Shown here: in pieces, positions 10,713-21,041 of the stretch
Position numbering within the stretch: the first letter of the stretch is position 1
How the letters are laid out: the number at the start of each line of letters is the position of its first letter
Assembly (NCBI GenBank): GCA_030268105.1
Contig: BSDZ01000124.1
Location: forward strand, 100,656-164,655
DNA length: 64,000 bases
Direction: 5' to 3'
Origin: Volvox africanus
Lineage: Eukaryota; Chlorophyta; Chlorophyceae; Chlamydomonadales; Volvocaceae
The notes under the pieces: model-generated
The model's input: the letters and a program-made list of their open reading frames with translations, nothing else
Told to the model about the DNA's origin: nothing
Databases searched by the model: none
Position numbers and translations under genes: made by a program

Positions 10713-10727
10713 ATTATCCCCCCTCCC
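10713..10727 (-). promoter_or_regulatory. Polypurine tract next to the 3' LTR
   Basis: On the minus strand this reads GGGAGGGGGGATAAT directly before the 3' LTR. That is the expected position and composition for the plus-strand DNA primer of reverse transcription. Confidence 0.85.
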
Positions 10728-10771
10728 GTATGCAGCGTCCTCGCTGCATCATACAGCATCGACTGCAGGGG

Positions 10772-11554
10772 TCATTGGGCTTGTGTGACACGTTTGCGGG
10801 CTTCTTCGAGCAGGGGTTTCATGTCCTGTGAGAAGTTGCGTGCCGGTTCCCATGAGTTGTGCTCGTCGGTATACCCTGTCCACTTAACCAAGTACTCGTG
10901 TACTGTCCGCTTACGTCGGTGTCGGCCCACACGACGCGCGCGATAATCTAACACCCGCTCCACATCGTAAAACTTCTGTTTACCAGCGATCCAGGTCTCA
11001 GGAACTGGTTCGATCGCTGCGGGGGCGTTAGCAGGCTCAGGGACGGGTTCCGTACCACGATACGGACGAACAAGCGATACGTGAAACGTGGGGTGAATGG
11101 TCATATCAGCGGGCAATGCAAGCTCCACAGCCACATTCCCAACCATGCGCACGACAGGATACGGACCAATCCAGCGGGGTAAGAGTTTTCGGGATCCGTC
11201 GGCCAAGGAACGCAAGTTCTTGGTGCTTAGCAACACGAGTTGCCCCTCCGAAAACGTCACATCCTGCTTGGATTTGTTGTAGTATTCCGTCGTTCGTTGC
11301 TGCGCCGCGTCCAAACACGACTTCGCGTCTGTGATTCGGGACATAAAAGACTTGGCAAAAAGTTTAGCAGCAGGCACGTTCACTTCCAACTCACGCCACA
11401 CGGGTAGCGCGGGATGAAATCCGTAGTTAAGAAAGAACGGACTTTTGCCTGTAGAGCGGTTAACAGCGTTGTTAAGCGCGAATTCTGCCGCAGTCAAATA
11501 TGTATCCCAAACAAGTGGTGTGCGACCAGCATAATTGCGCAACATATCACCCAA
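10772..11554 (-). CDS. pol: Pol C-terminal part: integrase tail, GPY module, chromodomain
   Basis: This frame overlaps the end of the upstream Pol frame in another register and picks up where a typical integrase core resumes after its catalytic Glu (LGDMLRNY). Residues 15-60 hold the [23 protein letters not shown] motif seen in Ty3/Gypsy integrases. The GPY module is at about 125-165 (RWIGPYPV ... [12 protein letters not shown]). A chromodomain covers about 195-250 ([10 protein letters not shown], then EYLVKWTGY, then NSWEPARNF). It keeps the aromatic residues of a methyl-lysine-binding pocket, so the parent element probably targeted marked chromatin. It is not a separate gene but the displaced end of Pol. 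Confidence 0.9.
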   Translation of the reverse strand: MGDMLRNYAGRTPLVWDTYLTAAEFALNNAVNRSTGKSPFFLNYGFHPALPVWRELEVNVPAAKLFAKSFMSRITDAKSCLDAAQQRTTEYYNKSKQDVTFSEGQLVLLSTKNLRSLADGSRKLLPRWIGPYPVVRMVGNVAVELALPADMTIHPTFHVSLVRPYRGTEPVPEPANAPAAIEPVPETWIAGKQKFYDVERVLDYRARRVGRHRRKRTVHEYLVKWTGYTDEHNSWEPARNFSQDMKPLLEEARKRVTQAQ

Positions 11555-14500
11555 CGTGCGGTTTGCTCAGCCGTGCAGGATGATGTGCATGGTGCTAGGT
11601 GGACCATCTTAGTCAGACGATCGACCATTACGAACACCGCATCGTATCCCCCCTCAGTTTTGGGCAGCGCGACTACGAAGTCCATGGAAACACTTTCCCA
11701 AGGCGCATCCGGGACAGGCAACGGTTGCAACAACCCATGGCCCTTACCGGACAAAGCCTTATTGCGCTGGCACAGACTGCATGTCTGGACGAAGTTCGCC
11801 GCATCCTTAGCCAAACGAGGCCACCAAAAGGAACGTTGCACCAAGTCGATCAATCGCTTGCTACCAGGGTGTCCTGCTAACGGGTCCTCGTGGAACCGCG
11901 CAAGGATGTCGTAGCGTAGCGCGTCGTCGTTCGGAACGACGATTTGCGTAGCTGCACCCTCCGTCCGTAGCCAAAGGCCATTCTGCTTGCGAAGGTTTTC
12001 TACATTAGCCGGGTCCGCGAACCAGGCGTCTGCGCTGTAGGCAACCTTCAACCGCTCCGCGAGGTCCGTCGCGATCGGAACCTCCTCGCTACGCGGCCGC
12101 ACGACGGGCGCTGCCAAAATTGCAGCGTGTAGCGACGGATGTCGACTGAGAGCATCGGCAATATTCAATTTACCAGAAATATACTCCCAGGTGCAGTTGA
12201 ACCTAGCTAGATATTCCATCCACCTAGCTTGACGGCGGTTCAATGTCGGAACGCTTTGCAAAAACGTTAGGGGCTTGTGGTCAGTCTTTAAAGTAAACGG
12301 GCGTCCCTCGAGGTAACAGCGCCATTCTTTTAAAGCATGCAGCACGGCCAGAAGCTCCTGTTCCCCGGTGGTGTAGCGAATCTCCGCACCAGAAAATTTC
12401 TTACTCGTGAAGGCGATCGGTCGCCCTTCCTGTAACAATACAGCGCCGCTTCCAAATATTGAGGCATCAGACACTACCTCAACGCGAAATGGCAACGAGT
12501 AATCAGGGAATGCAAGGGTGACATCTTCGGCAACGATTCGTTTGAGCTCTTCGAATGCCCGCTGGCATTGCGACGTCCACGACTCGAGCGAAACGAAAAC
12601 GCCTTTGCGAGTTAAGTTAGTAAGCGGGGCCGCAATGATGGAATATTTTTCAATGAACTTCCGGAAATAATTGGTCAAGCCAAGGAACTTACGCAGCTCC
12701 GTGAGGTTCTGAGGCGCGGGCCAATCGCGAACCACGGCGACCTTCCGCGGGTCCATCTTCACACCGGTGGCCGACACAATGTGGCCCAAATATTCCACCT
12801 GAGGCTGCGCCCAAAAGCATTTGGCGCGTTTAGCAAACAATTGCTCCCGCCTCATAACGTCGAGCACGAGCCGCAGATGCTCCAAGTGCTCCTCGCGCGT
12901 CTTAGAATATACCAAGATGTCATCCAGGTAGCAAACAACGAACCTGTCGATAAACGGCCTAAACATTCGGTCCATAACCGCCTGAAACGTCGCAGGGGCA
13001 TTAGTCAAACCAAACGATAGGACCGTATACTCAAAGTGACCGAAGGGCGTCCGAAAAGCGGTTTTCGGGATATCAGAGGCAGCGATGCGAATCTGATTGT
13101 AGCCCTGTTGTAAGTCAATTGAGGAAAAATAAGCCGAGCCCTTCAGCTTATCCAACAGGTCGTCGACGCGAGGCAAAGGGTAGCGATTTTTCACCGTATT
13201 CGCATTTAACCCCCGGTAATCGATGCACATGCGCAAGGTCCCATCCTTCTTACCGACAAACAAAATCGGTGCAGAATACGGGGATGTGCTGGGGCGTATC
13301 ATACCCTTCGCGAGCAAATCCGTCACCTGGCGCTTCACCTCGTCCAGTTCCAATGGACTCAACCTGTACATTGGCCGGGCCGTAGGCTGCGCTCCAGGCA
13401 TGAGAGGGATTGTGTGATCAACAGGACGCATAGGTGGTAGGCCAGGGATATCTTTAAAGACGTCCTCATACTGCGACAGTAGGGCCTCAACCTCAGGATC
13501 CACAGAAATCTGCGCGGTGGTGACACAACAGCTCACCCGCGGCCTTAAAAGCAGTCCGTGGGCACCCTTCCGTAACAAACGGACGGCCTCCTTACGCCCG
13601 ACTAGCTCTGGTTCGATTCGCGCGGCCATTGCGGTCACAGCGAAATTAACCATAGGCACCGCCTCAGTTTCGCCCTCCTTTGGTGTGACATATTCGAACG
13701 ACAGGAAAGGTACCTTAATCGACAGAGTACCCTTGCACATATGCAGGGTTGCGGTCTCCATGTCGATGCGCGCGCGGTACTGTCGTAATGTCGACGACCC
13801 CATTATGTACGGTGCAGTCTCTGCTAAGCCCTGCAGCACGTACGGCCGGGTCACAACACGCAAAGGGCCTAACGATAGGCTAAGGGTAATCCTGCCCACG
13901 ATGGGATGCTTACCCCCGTCAGCAAGGGTAACCTGTGGACAATCAGACGACTCTGGGGACAACCCCAGCGCATTCACCTCTGCGACAGAGATGAAGTCGT
14001 CGCTGGCACCGGTGTCAACAAGTGCCTTCAGAGTACGGCCATTCAAACCGATCTGAACCACAGGGACACGGTTATCTACGAGCGAATGCCCAGCAGACAA
14101 CGTCAGTGCACTTAAGGCGGGTCCGTAACCAACGGCACCCCCATCAGGAGCTTCGTACCAAACGTCAACCGAGTAGGATAGGTGTGGCCACGGAGCCAGT
14201 GTACCCTCCCGATCCACACCATTAAACAAAACGGTGCCCGGCTCGAACCGGTGGACATGCCGCATACCCCTTAACGATGCCTCTGCCTTGCGCCGACAGA
14301 AAGCAGGGAGTAATACACATGCGGCAGTGCCTGGATATTGACGCCTACATCTCCTGTATATGGCCAACTGTTCCGACATCTCACGCAGAGACGAGGGGAT
14401 GAACAAAACCACGTGGTTAGACAGATCGATAGACGACAGGGGACGGCGAGGTGTAAACAAATTACACAACGGGTCGAAGCAGAGAAGTCCCGTGCGTCCG

Positions 14501-14559
14501 TCAAGCGTGATGCGTCGCGCAATGACTCGCTCGATGTGTCCAAGTACACAAGGCAACAA
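11494..14559 (-). CDS. pol: Pol polyprotein: protease, RT, RNase H, integrase N-part (broken in integrase)
   Basis: The frame is open from the Gag UAG, and 14559 is only a nominal start (TTG). Numbering from there: residues 45-115 form an unassigned domain (see findings); a retropepsin has DTGA at 182-185; reverse transcriptase spans about 390-570 with YLDD at 544-547; RNase H spans about 695-805 (DAS, TDHKP, ADALSR); and the integrase zinc finger is H890, H897, C927, C930. The integrase core begins at about 950 with the first catalytic Asp at 960. After residue 1002 the frame runs into an unrelated 19-residue tail and stops. Sequence that should carry the second Asp and the Glu is absent and the register changes at about 11552-11557, consistent with a deletion of roughly 180 bp judging by related elements. 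Confidence 0.9.
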   Translation of the reverse strand: MLPCVLGHIERVIARRITLDGRTGLLCFDPLCNLFTPRRPLSSIDLSNHVVLFIPSSLREMSEQLAIYRRCRRQYPGTAACVLLPAFCRRKAEASLRGMRHVHRFEPGTVLFNGVDREGTLAPWPHLSYSVDVWYEAPDGGAVGYGPALSALTLSAGHSLVDNRVPVVQIGLNGRTLKALVDTGASDDFISVAEVNALGLSPESSDCPQVTLADGGKHPIVGRITLSLSLGPLRVVTRPYVLQGLAETAPYIMGSSTLRQYRARIDMETATLHMCKGTLSIKVPFLSFEYVTPKEGETEAVPMVNFAVTAMAARIEPELVGRKEAVRLLRKGAHGLLLRPRVSCCVTTAQISVDPEVEALLSQYEDVFKDIPGLPPMRPVDHTIPLMPGAQPTARPMYRLSPLELDEVKRQVTDLLAKGMIRPSTSPYSAPILFVGKKDGTLRMCIDYRGLNANTVKNRYPLPRVDDLLDKLKGSAYFSSIDLQQGYNQIRIAASDIPKTAFRTPFGHFEYTVLSFGLTNAPATFQAVMDRMFRPFIDRFVVCYLDDILVYSKTREEHLEHLRLVLDVMRREQLFAKRAKCFWAQPQVEYLGHIVSATGVKMDPRKVAVVRDWPAPQNLTELRKFLGLTNYFRKFIEKYSIIAAPLTNLTRKGVFVSLESWTSQCQRAFEELKRIVAEDVTLAFPDYSLPFRVEVVSDASIFGSGAVLLQEGRPIAFTSKKFSGAEIRYTTGEQELLAVLHALKEWRCYLEGRPFTLKTDHKPLTFLQSVPTLNRRQARWMEYLARFNCTWEYISGKLNIADALSRHPSLHAAILAAPVVRPRSEEVPIATDLAERLKVAYSADAWFADPANVENLRKQNGLWLRTEGAATQIVVPNDDALRYDILARFHEDPLAGHPGSKRLIDLVQRSFWWPRLAKDAANFVQTCSLCQRNKALSGKGHGLLQPLPVPDAPWESVSMDFVVALPKTEGGYDAVFVMVDRLTKMVHLAPCTSSCTAEQTARWVICCAIMLVAHHLFGIHI

Positions 14560-14652
14560 TGCCTTAACGGCTGGCCGTAAGGATGACCACCGACCACGCG
14601 TTAGTTCAGAAATCCCAGGTGATGCCCCCTCCGCAGGAACCCGGGCAAGCCC

Positions 14653-14655
14653 CTA
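14653..14655 (-). other. UAG between Gag and Pol in one continuous frame
   Basis: Translating on from the Gag stop, all codons to the Pol frame are open (32 codons from the UAG to the TTG at 14559). The stop is followed by GGG CUU. The arrangement suggests Gag-Pol expression by UAG readthrough, as in gammaretroviruses, rather than by frameshifting. A simple nonsense mutation in a fused Gag-Pol frame cannot be excluded. Confidence 0.7.
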
Positions 14656-15888
14656 TTTCGGCTGAGGTACAAACGGCGGCATTAGAGGGCAATCCTTCGT
14701 GGAATGATTCTCCGCACACCGTAGACAAACATTGGCCAATTTCCGACGCTCGAATTCGGAACGATTGCAATTCCATTTTGGCATAAATGTGTCGTCCGTA
14801 CGAGTACGCTTCGCGTTGGGGTCGGAACGCTGTGCGGCTGCCGACGACGGCGCACCACCACGCTTCCTGTTCCTAGCTGGGTCCGAGCTCGGACCTGCCC
14901 CTCCTGTACCACGGACACCCGAGCTAGCGCCCCCGCGCGCCTTGCGTTGCCTGTTGCTGCGTCGCGTCGCGGCAGTAGGCGTGGGGCGGGTCGCGCCGAG
15001 GTCCTGGTCGAGAGCCACAGCTTCCCCAAGCGGATCCTGCACTTGCACGGCATTTGCACGAGGGGCAGACTTGACTTCTTCCTCGCCGGCAAGAAGTCGT
15101 ATCTCCGCGCCCTTAGCAAAAGCGACCAACGCGTCATACGACTTGATCTGCGCTCCAACCAAGTCAGTGGCGCACCATTTAGCCAAAAGTTTCGTTAGGC
15201 CTCGCCTAAACCAAAAGACACGCTCAGATTCGGTGAGGTCAGCAATGGGAGTCACAAGTGCTTCAAAGCGTGACTGGTACGCAGGTACGTTTTCATCCCG
15301 ACGCATGTGGTAGCTACCCGCTGCCAAAACGTTACGAGCTTCCACATCGCGTGCTTGAACCTCAGTAGCGAATCGTGCGAGCAAAGCGGCGACTAACTCG
15401 TCAAAAGTATAGCTGCCCCGGGCGTTGGTCCAATTGCGATACCAGTCCTTCGCTGCGCCCTCGAGGGTGTTACCAACGAAGAGACACCTGATACCGTCAT
15501 TATCGCCACCATGAACAGCTTGGAGGTACTTTTTAGCGTCACGCACGTACGCACGAGTTGCATCGGCTATGCTATGCCCTGGTGTCTTGTCGGTCAGCGA
15601 AATATTGAGCCTGGGAACGGGAATCGACAATCTCATCACCTCAGGGATGTCATCATGCCCTCGAGCTTGAGGTAATGGCAGAACCCTTGGTCCAGCAGTG
15701 TTGTCCATATTCGTGTTCACTGCTGAATGCGGCACAATTAAGTGAGCAGGGGTCTGAAGGAAAAGGGGCTCTTGAGTGGCTCGCGCGCCAACAGTCTCAA
15801 GACCTCTATCCGGCGCTCTAGCAGCTACAACGAAATCGGGTTGGCTAGCTAGGCTAGTGTGCGGCGTATCGTCGTGTTCCGCGGACAT
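14653..15888 (-). CDS. gag: Gag polyprotein (411 aa)
   Basis: The start is the first ATG after an in-frame TAG about 20 nt upstream. Residues 1-95 are low in order. Residues about 110-265 have the capsid-like retrotransposon Gag fold signature (GAAKDWYRNW, then FDELVAALLARF, then VPAYQSRFEALV). Residues 270-375 are basic and Ser/Gly-rich, as expected for nucleic acid binding. A single zinc knuckle lies at 388-400 and reads C-x2-C-x3-H-x4-C, one residue shorter between the second Cys and the His than the usual x4. The product should assemble virus-like particles around the element RNA. It ends in UAG, with Pol continuing in the same frame. Confidence 0.92.
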   Translation of the reverse strand: MSAEHDDTPHTSLASQPDFVVAARAPDRGLETVGARATQEPLFLQTPAHLIVPHSAVNTNMDNTAGPRVLPLPQARGHDDIPEVMRLSIPVPRLNISLTDKTPGHSIADATRAYVRDAKKYLQAVHGGDNDGIRCLFVGNTLEGAAKDWYRNWTNARGSYTFDELVAALLARFATEVQARDVEARNVLAAGSYHMRRDENVPAYQSRFEALVTPIADLTESERVFWFRRGLTKLLAKWCATDLVGAQIKSYDALVAFAKGAEIRLLAGEEEVKSAPRANAVQVQDPLGEAVALDQDLGATRPTPTAATRRSNRQRKARGGASSGVRGTGGAGPSSDPARNRKRGGAPSSAAAQRSDPNAKRTRTDDTFMPKWNCNRSEFERRKLANVCLRCAENHSTKDCPLMPPFVPQPK

Positions 15889-16108
15889 GGAGCACGAAAC
15901 GATACCCTAGTTTTGCGTAATAGAAGCCGACTTCTATCGCAAAGGCAAGAGTACAAAGCGATTCGGTGAGCCTACCGACAGTACTCTTGAGAAGATTCAG
16001 CAAACTCAGCAAGTAATTGCCCAGCTGAGTCCTGATCTCCGTAGTTTGAGCAATGAGAGTCGCCAACTGGTCCGGACGAACGCCGGTCTCAGTCGCCGCG
16101 GCAAGCAA
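15854..16108 (-). CDS. Possible Gag N-terminal segment in another frame
   Basis: An 84-codon frame overlaps the Gag start in a different register. Its first half (around DQLATLIAQTTEIRTQLGNYLLSLLNLL) looks like an amphipathic or coiled-coil helix of the kind found at Gag N-termini. Either a frameshift or a small intron could connect it to Gag. It could also be chance. Confidence 0.3.
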   Translation of the reverse strand: MLAAATETGVRPDQLATLIAQTTEIRTQLGNYLLSLLNLLKSTVGRLTESLCTLAFAIEVGFYYAKLGYRFVLHVRGTRRYAAH

Positions 16109-16191
16109 TGCCGGTGCACTGAGATTACCTGCGACTCAAAGCGTACACTTACACAACAAGTGCAGCAATCTAAGTAAAAGCAATTAAACAA

Positions 16192-16287
16192 TTACAAACC
16201 GGAAGCGGCGGCGTCCAAAACGGCGCGGCCTAAGTCTTCGGCAAAAGTATCTAGCGGTCCTCGTGGTTCGTCGCTGGAACTCGCCAT
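16192..16287 (-). CDS. Short ORF at the start of the retrotransposon leader (31 aa)
   Basis: ATG at 16287, 45 nt downstream of the primer-binding site, opens a 31-residue acidic frame (MASSSDEPRGPLDTFAEDLG...) that ends TAA at 16192-16194. It may be an upstream ORF. It may also be the true Gag N-terminus, joined by splicing or separated by mutation from the 84-codon frame at 15854-16108. Confidence 0.35.
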   Translation of the reverse strand: MASSSDEPRGPLDTFAEDLGRAVLDAAASGL

Positions 16288-16332
16288 AGAAAGAACCTAC
16301 TTCCGATTAGACAAAGAGAGACAGTTAGGCAA

Positions 16333-16351
16333 CGAACCTGTCTCGATACCA
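16333..16351 (-). promoter_or_regulatory. Primer-binding site (initiator Met-tRNA-like)
   Basis: On the minus strand, three bases after the 5' LTR, the sequence starts TGGTATC and continues for 19 nt. Its complement ends CGATACCA, as a mature tRNA 3' end would, and the preceding CGAACC fits a T-arm. It resembles the TGGTATC... site complementary to eukaryotic initiator Met-tRNA, although the following bases differ slightly from the plant version. The exact tRNA is not proven. Confidence 0.7.
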
Positions 16352-16354
16352 AAT

Positions 16355-17178
16355 TGTTGTACCTCTCGTTCGCGTTTGCTCATGAGTATCTGCACGTCTG
16401 GAGACTATCGACACCAATGCGCGAGCACTTGCAAGTACAGCAAGGCAAGCGAGAGCAAACAGAGACAGCGGAAGACTTCAAGACGAAGAGAGATATAACT
16501 TACAGTCTTACGGGTCAGAATGATGCAATGGACGAAATCGCCGTCAGCGCCGGAAGCAAGCAATCATCACGCGGCGGTGATTAGCGAAGTTCAGGCTTAG
16601 CTCGGGCTAAGTAGAATAGTGTATAGAAATAGTGATATAGAACACACGAGTGTTCTCCGGTATCGAATATCTTGTCTAGCTTAGCCGTCCTCGCATCTGT
16701 TATACTCGCAGCATCGCAGTGCCGTACGATTCACATTAGGAGGCCGATCCTAGATGTGACAACCCTACTGCGTCTAGGCGATGTCTACGCATAACAACGT
16801 ATGAGCCTTTCCGGCATTCGCATGATGCAAGGGTCCGGATAACAATATCCGGTTGCAGGGCATGCATCGCGACGAGTGCGGCGCTCTCAACGTGTGCTTT
16901 AATGAAGTAATATTATATCAGATAATATTACTTATCGTTTTGTAGCACGAGCATACTGCGCACTTCAATGCTTCGGTTATTCATGCATGCTAGGCGGATT
17001 TGCCATGATGCGATGTCGCGATGGATAATGACAACATGCCAGATGCATATATAAATGTATGCGAATACATTTATATCATGCAGATTCATTCATATGTAAT
17101 GCGTTCATCACAAAAGCACTTCGACTCATAGGATCGCGTCGACCTACGCGTCGACGGGAAATGAACCGTAGCACAACA
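16355..17178 (-). repeat. 5' LTR (right on the plus strand), 824 bp
   Basis: Aligns with the other LTR at a constant offset of 6,466. The 12-bp-stem hairpin (17049-17076) includes a TATAAAT-like stretch that could act as the promoter core on the minus strand. Confidence 0.95.
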
Positions 17179-17183
17179 CGGAC
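17179..17183. repeat. Target-site duplication, right (CGGAC)
   Basis: Partner of 9884-9888. A 5-bp duplication is usual for Ty3/Gypsy integrases. Confidence 0.95.
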
Positions 17184-17724
17184 ATGCTTCGAGGTCTTCT
17201 ACCCAAGGTACGCTCAAGCCTTTTCCAATTTTCGTGGCTGACTCCACCGATGTCTTTGCTAAGCTTAATTAAAAATTAACTATATGGGCAGCTTTCCTTG
17301 CGTTGTAGCTGTATGTGATTGGGATGCCGCCGCCGCCTCACGGTCAAGGTCAAAGCCTGAAGCATTTTAAGTCACAGAAAATTATTTTTTCGCCCATTGC
17401 CGCAGGACCATATTTCTCTCTTCGACCGCGGTGCATCTGCAGCCGAAGGTGCTGTGCTGGCAACTTAGGTTGCCGTCCATGCAGCAAATATCTGGCTGGA
17501 TTATGGGTTCTCAGACAGTCGTTCCTATGGAGATACCCAGCGAGGCAGACGTCAGTGAGCCTGACCATGAAGTTCAGCCCTGGAAAAATGGAACCAAAAG
17601 TGATGGGTTTGACTATGAGGTGTCTGTGTTCCAACACCAGGATGCGCAGAGCATCGAGAGCAAAATCGACCACGAGGTGCCAGTGGTCCATATCGGCAAT
17701 AATGAGAGTGATACCAAAGAGGTT

Positions 17725-18288
17725 AACTACGAGAGGCACGTGGCTGAAAGCGGAGATACCCAAAATGCGGATAATGTGGTGTGCCACGAGAGGGACGTGG
17801 CTGAAAGCGGAGATACCCAAAGTGCAGATAACATGGTGTGCCACGAGAGGCACGTGGCCGAAAGCGGAGATACCCAAAATGCGGATAATGTGGTGTGCCA
17901 CGAGAGGCACGTGGCCGAAAGCGGAGATACCCAAAGTGCGGAGAACGTGGTGTGCCACGAGAGGCACGTGGCTGAAAGCGGAGATACCCAAAGTGCGGAG
18001 AACGTGGTGTGCCACGAGAGGCACGTGGCCGAAAGCGGAGATACCCAAAATGCGGATAATGTGGTGTGCCACGAGAGGCACGTGGCCGAAAGCGGGGATA
18101 CCCAAAGTGCGGAGAACGTGGTGTGCCACGAGAGGCACGTGGCTGAAAGCGGAGATACCCAAAGTGCGGATAATGTGGTGTGCCACGAGAGGCACGTGGT
18201 CGAAAGCGGAGATACCCAAAGTGCGGATAACGTGGTGTGCCACGAGAGGGACGTGGCTGAAAGCGGGGATACCCAAAGTGCAGATAAC
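17725..18288 (+). repeat. 57-bp minisatellite inside gene B (U2)
   Basis: Same number of units as U1. The first unit reads Asp where U1 reads Tyr (GCGGAT versus GCGTAT). Confidence 0.95.
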
Positions 18289-18682
18289 GGGTTGCGCCAC
18301 GTGAGCCATGTCGTCATACCCACTGAGGGGCTTACAAATGCGGATGTGGTTGAGTGGGTGATCACACTTAGCAAACTGGAAGATGAGGCACTTGGCGACC
18401 GTCTCATCTTCCAGCTTGCTCCGGAGAAGTTCAAAACCCAGGGACGGAAGGCTGTGTACGACAGGCTCAGGTGGCAGGTGAACCCACACCGTCACCTGCT
18501 CGGTGGGCAACACAGGGCGTTGGCCTTCAAAGCCTTCGAACACTTGCAAGTCACATATAGCAGACTTGAGAACAACAACTAGATGCGCATGCCGAAGGCA
18601 TATGACGAGCGAGGGGTGGAGCAAGGGAAACAAAGGGGGGATTGCATGCATCTTATCAGGGCTTTATGTTAGTCATCAGAAG

Positions 18683-18781
18683 GTAAGTGTGGGACTTGGC
18701 CTGCCTGTTTCATTGTGTCGCTCAGTTTTTACGATAATAATTAGACATGTCCTTACTGACTAACAAACCCTTTCCACGCAG
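18683..18781 (+). other. Intron downstream of gene B (U2)
   Basis: Identical boundaries and branch site to the U1 intron, 99 bp. Confidence 0.65.
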
Positions 18782-19047
18782 ATTTAATACCCTGGTGTTG
18801 ACTGGTCGGGGGCTCTGCCTCCAGGGCGGCTGTGGCTGGGACGTATTGTCCTTTGCTTGTGTAACGAGTGGCAAAAAGAAGTGGGCTTAAGCCGCCGGAG
18901 CGGCTTTGGCTGGGACAAAGGGGGGGCCTTAGCCGCCGGAGTGGCTTTGGCCGGGACGTCTTGATTGTCCCTGTTTGTGCAATGGAGGAGTAATGGGTGC
19001 GAGGTAAAGAAACCCCACCACATGGAGGGTTACGACCCCAGAAACAC

Positions 19048-19194
19048 GCGATCCAGGATCCTTGGGAGCTTCCTTGGACACTTTGTCTGTCCCTGGAACG
19101 AAACATATATATGGGGCTTTGACTTCATATTCGGTGTCTTTCGATACCACCCTTAATTGGGCAGACTCTGATACCTATGTTTTGTACTATATCG
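19048..19194. repeat. R147 downstream of gene B (U2)
   Basis: Direct repeat of 9171-9317 with the T variant at the single difference. Confidence 0.85.
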
Positions 19195-20428
19195 TGATTG
19201 GTACTTCCACAATTCTGTTTGTGTTTCATGTAACTTTCTTAACCACGCACACCCTGAGCTCAGACCCTCGTCATTAATTCCATATTTGCTGCGTAGCCCC
19301 TACAGTGTGACAAGATGTCATTATGTTTCAGCTTTCTGCGCCCTTCCTGTCTGAGTACACGCCTACACAATTAACGGATACAGCAAGAAGTTTACACAGC
19401 TTTAGTAGCTCGGTAATGCAGTCAACACAGCTGCATGGTTCACATGCTCGTCATCAACATATCACGTGAAGGGGTATAAACACATACCCATAGCCCATAC
19501 CAACGGCGGGGTGGGGCTTATCAAACTAGTTTCCAAACAGTGAACGTGAACGTATCATACACAAACATTCACACACGTTCAGCCCGCAGCCCATCCACAA
19601 ATTAGATACGCATGAAGGCACGAGCACGCACCAGCCATCAGGCGTACACTGTCGTGGATGTCAATATTCCCATGCCGTGGCATCCTCTACCAGCCATATG
19701 TGAATACGTCCTGATCAATGTATAAATAGACACGGCCATCCGGCCTCATACACACGTAGTCTAATGCCCAACGACACGCATGAGTCCACGCAGTTGCTTT
19801 CCGCCTGTCCATAGCTGGTGTGCTGACATACAGCGCAGAAGTGATTCATTGTATATGTCTGCAAACCAACACCAGAGCAACCTCCATCCGCATCACGAAT
19901 CCACCCTGCCACATGTACGGGCATGCTGAAACCTTAGCCTCTGCAAATGTGTGACCAACCAGATGTACATAACCCACACACACGCCCTTGCCTGTGTTCA
20001 TGCTAGCTGCGAATCTATAGCGTATCTGAACGACAAGTATTCAAACTGGCTCAATCGTTCCATTGGATTATTTTCGCCCGTACAATTGTGATGCTGATTG
20101 CTAGGAATTAATTCCTGAGGCACCCGGTCGAGGCAACAAATGGGTAGGCATATGGATGCCGCCTGCACCAGTGCAGTGGCATATTCGTACATGCTTGTGC
20201 ATACATGCAGATGGATGCAGAATGTGCTCCGCCCAACTGGCAAGCTCTGCTACGGCAGCTAACATTTCAATCCATATGTGCTACTCACGTCTACATCTCC
20301 ACCCCTACCTCCACCTATACTTCAGCCCCACTTTAGCGATCTCAACCATATCCAGAACGACCCTTGCATTCAAGTAGGGCCGTGTTGTCCCTGCCCAGCC
20401 ATAGGGCACAAGGTTTTACCAACATATG

Positions 20429-21041
20429 CTATGAATGGAGCGCGGCTTCGGGGGCATACATTACGCACGCGGGGACGACAGCACGCATGCGGTGGCGACA
20501 GCGGCCGCGACCTAGGGGGAAAATTGCTGTTGATGGGGCGGTACAAGGGGCGGCGACAGCTGCAGGAGCCCAGGGAGTGGCCGCGCTGTTTGGCAAAAAG
20601 TGGCGACCGTTGTGGCACGCTGCAGTCAGAGGCAGTCCACGAACTGATACAGTCCGCATCTACTGCCGCCAGAAGGCCATGGGCCTGTGTATATATGTAG
20701 CTCTTACTCACCGCTACCGCAGACGAGGGGCCCACCGACGGGGTTGGAGGCGAGGGTGAAGTTCCCGGGCCCGAGGTTGCCATTATTGGGCACCGTTGTC
20801 GCCCAGTTGATGCGCCAATTGATTGGGGCGTTGTGGCACCGAACAGCCTGGGATCTGCGCATTGGCATCAACATGGGGTCAGGTGGGTCGTCGTACTCCA
20901 CAAACTCCCCTGCATGCAAACCGCTCCAAGTCGTGGTAATGACAGGAGTAAGAGGGGGCAGCGGGCGGGTGGCCGTTAGTGTCAGATAGCGATTAGTGTT
21001 TGGTGATGAGCAGGTGCGGGACAGAATCCAGAGGCAGCACT
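20429..21041 (-). CDS. Possible two-exon gene in block C (U2, unknown)
   Basis: The minus-strand frame from about 21041 to 20712 reads NTNRYLTLTATRP ... NWRINWATTVPNN ... PVGGPLVCG and ends at a good donor, GTGAGTAAG (20711 downward). A 92-nt intron to an acceptor CTGACTGCAG (20620) would join it in frame to a second Cys-containing frame (CHNGRHFLPNSAATPW). A 21-bp length difference between copies in that second frame is a multiple of three. I do not recognise the product. The start codon and the real ends are unclear. Confidence 0.3.

Larger units (their letters stand above)
9889..17178 (-). mobile_element. Ty3/Gypsy chromovirus-type LTR retrotransposon, 7,290 bp
   Basis: Ends are TGTTGT...ACAACA. 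The element carries, in minus-strand order: 5' LTR, primer-binding site, Gag, a UAG, Pol (protease, RT, RNase H, integrase), a GPY module and chromodomain, polypurine tract and 3' LTR. The RT-before-integrase order and the chromodomain place it among Ty3/Gypsy chromoviruses. The two LTRs look identical and the empty site is preserved in the other units, so insertion is recent. Internal integrase loss makes it defective for autonomous integration. Confidence 0.95.
9824..18582 (+). pseudogene. Gene B of U2, split in exon 1 by the retrotransposon
   Basis: Exon 1 starts at ATG 9824, is interrupted at 9888 after codon 21 and two bases, and resumes after the target duplication at 17184 to end at 17207. 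The remaining parts are intact: intron 17208-17291, exon 17292-17348, intron 17349-17405 and exon 17406-18582. The insertion lies antisense to the gene. Without it the coding sequence would be the same length as in U1. One substitution near the C-terminus gives Thr where the others have Ala. The reading frame after the insertion shows no decay, so the disruption is recent. Confidence 0.7.

Noticed and set aside
17315..18304. 329-codon plus-strand ORF in the second frame of gene B (RGTWLKAEIPK repeats)
   Set aside because: The GCT/GCC differences between repeats become Leu/Pro changes in this frame, and it ends inside the conserved 3' part of the gene.
20704..20919. GGPLVC motif suggesting a trypsin-like serine protease
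   Set aside because: The required GDSGG context and the His and Asp motifs are absent. The match is too short.
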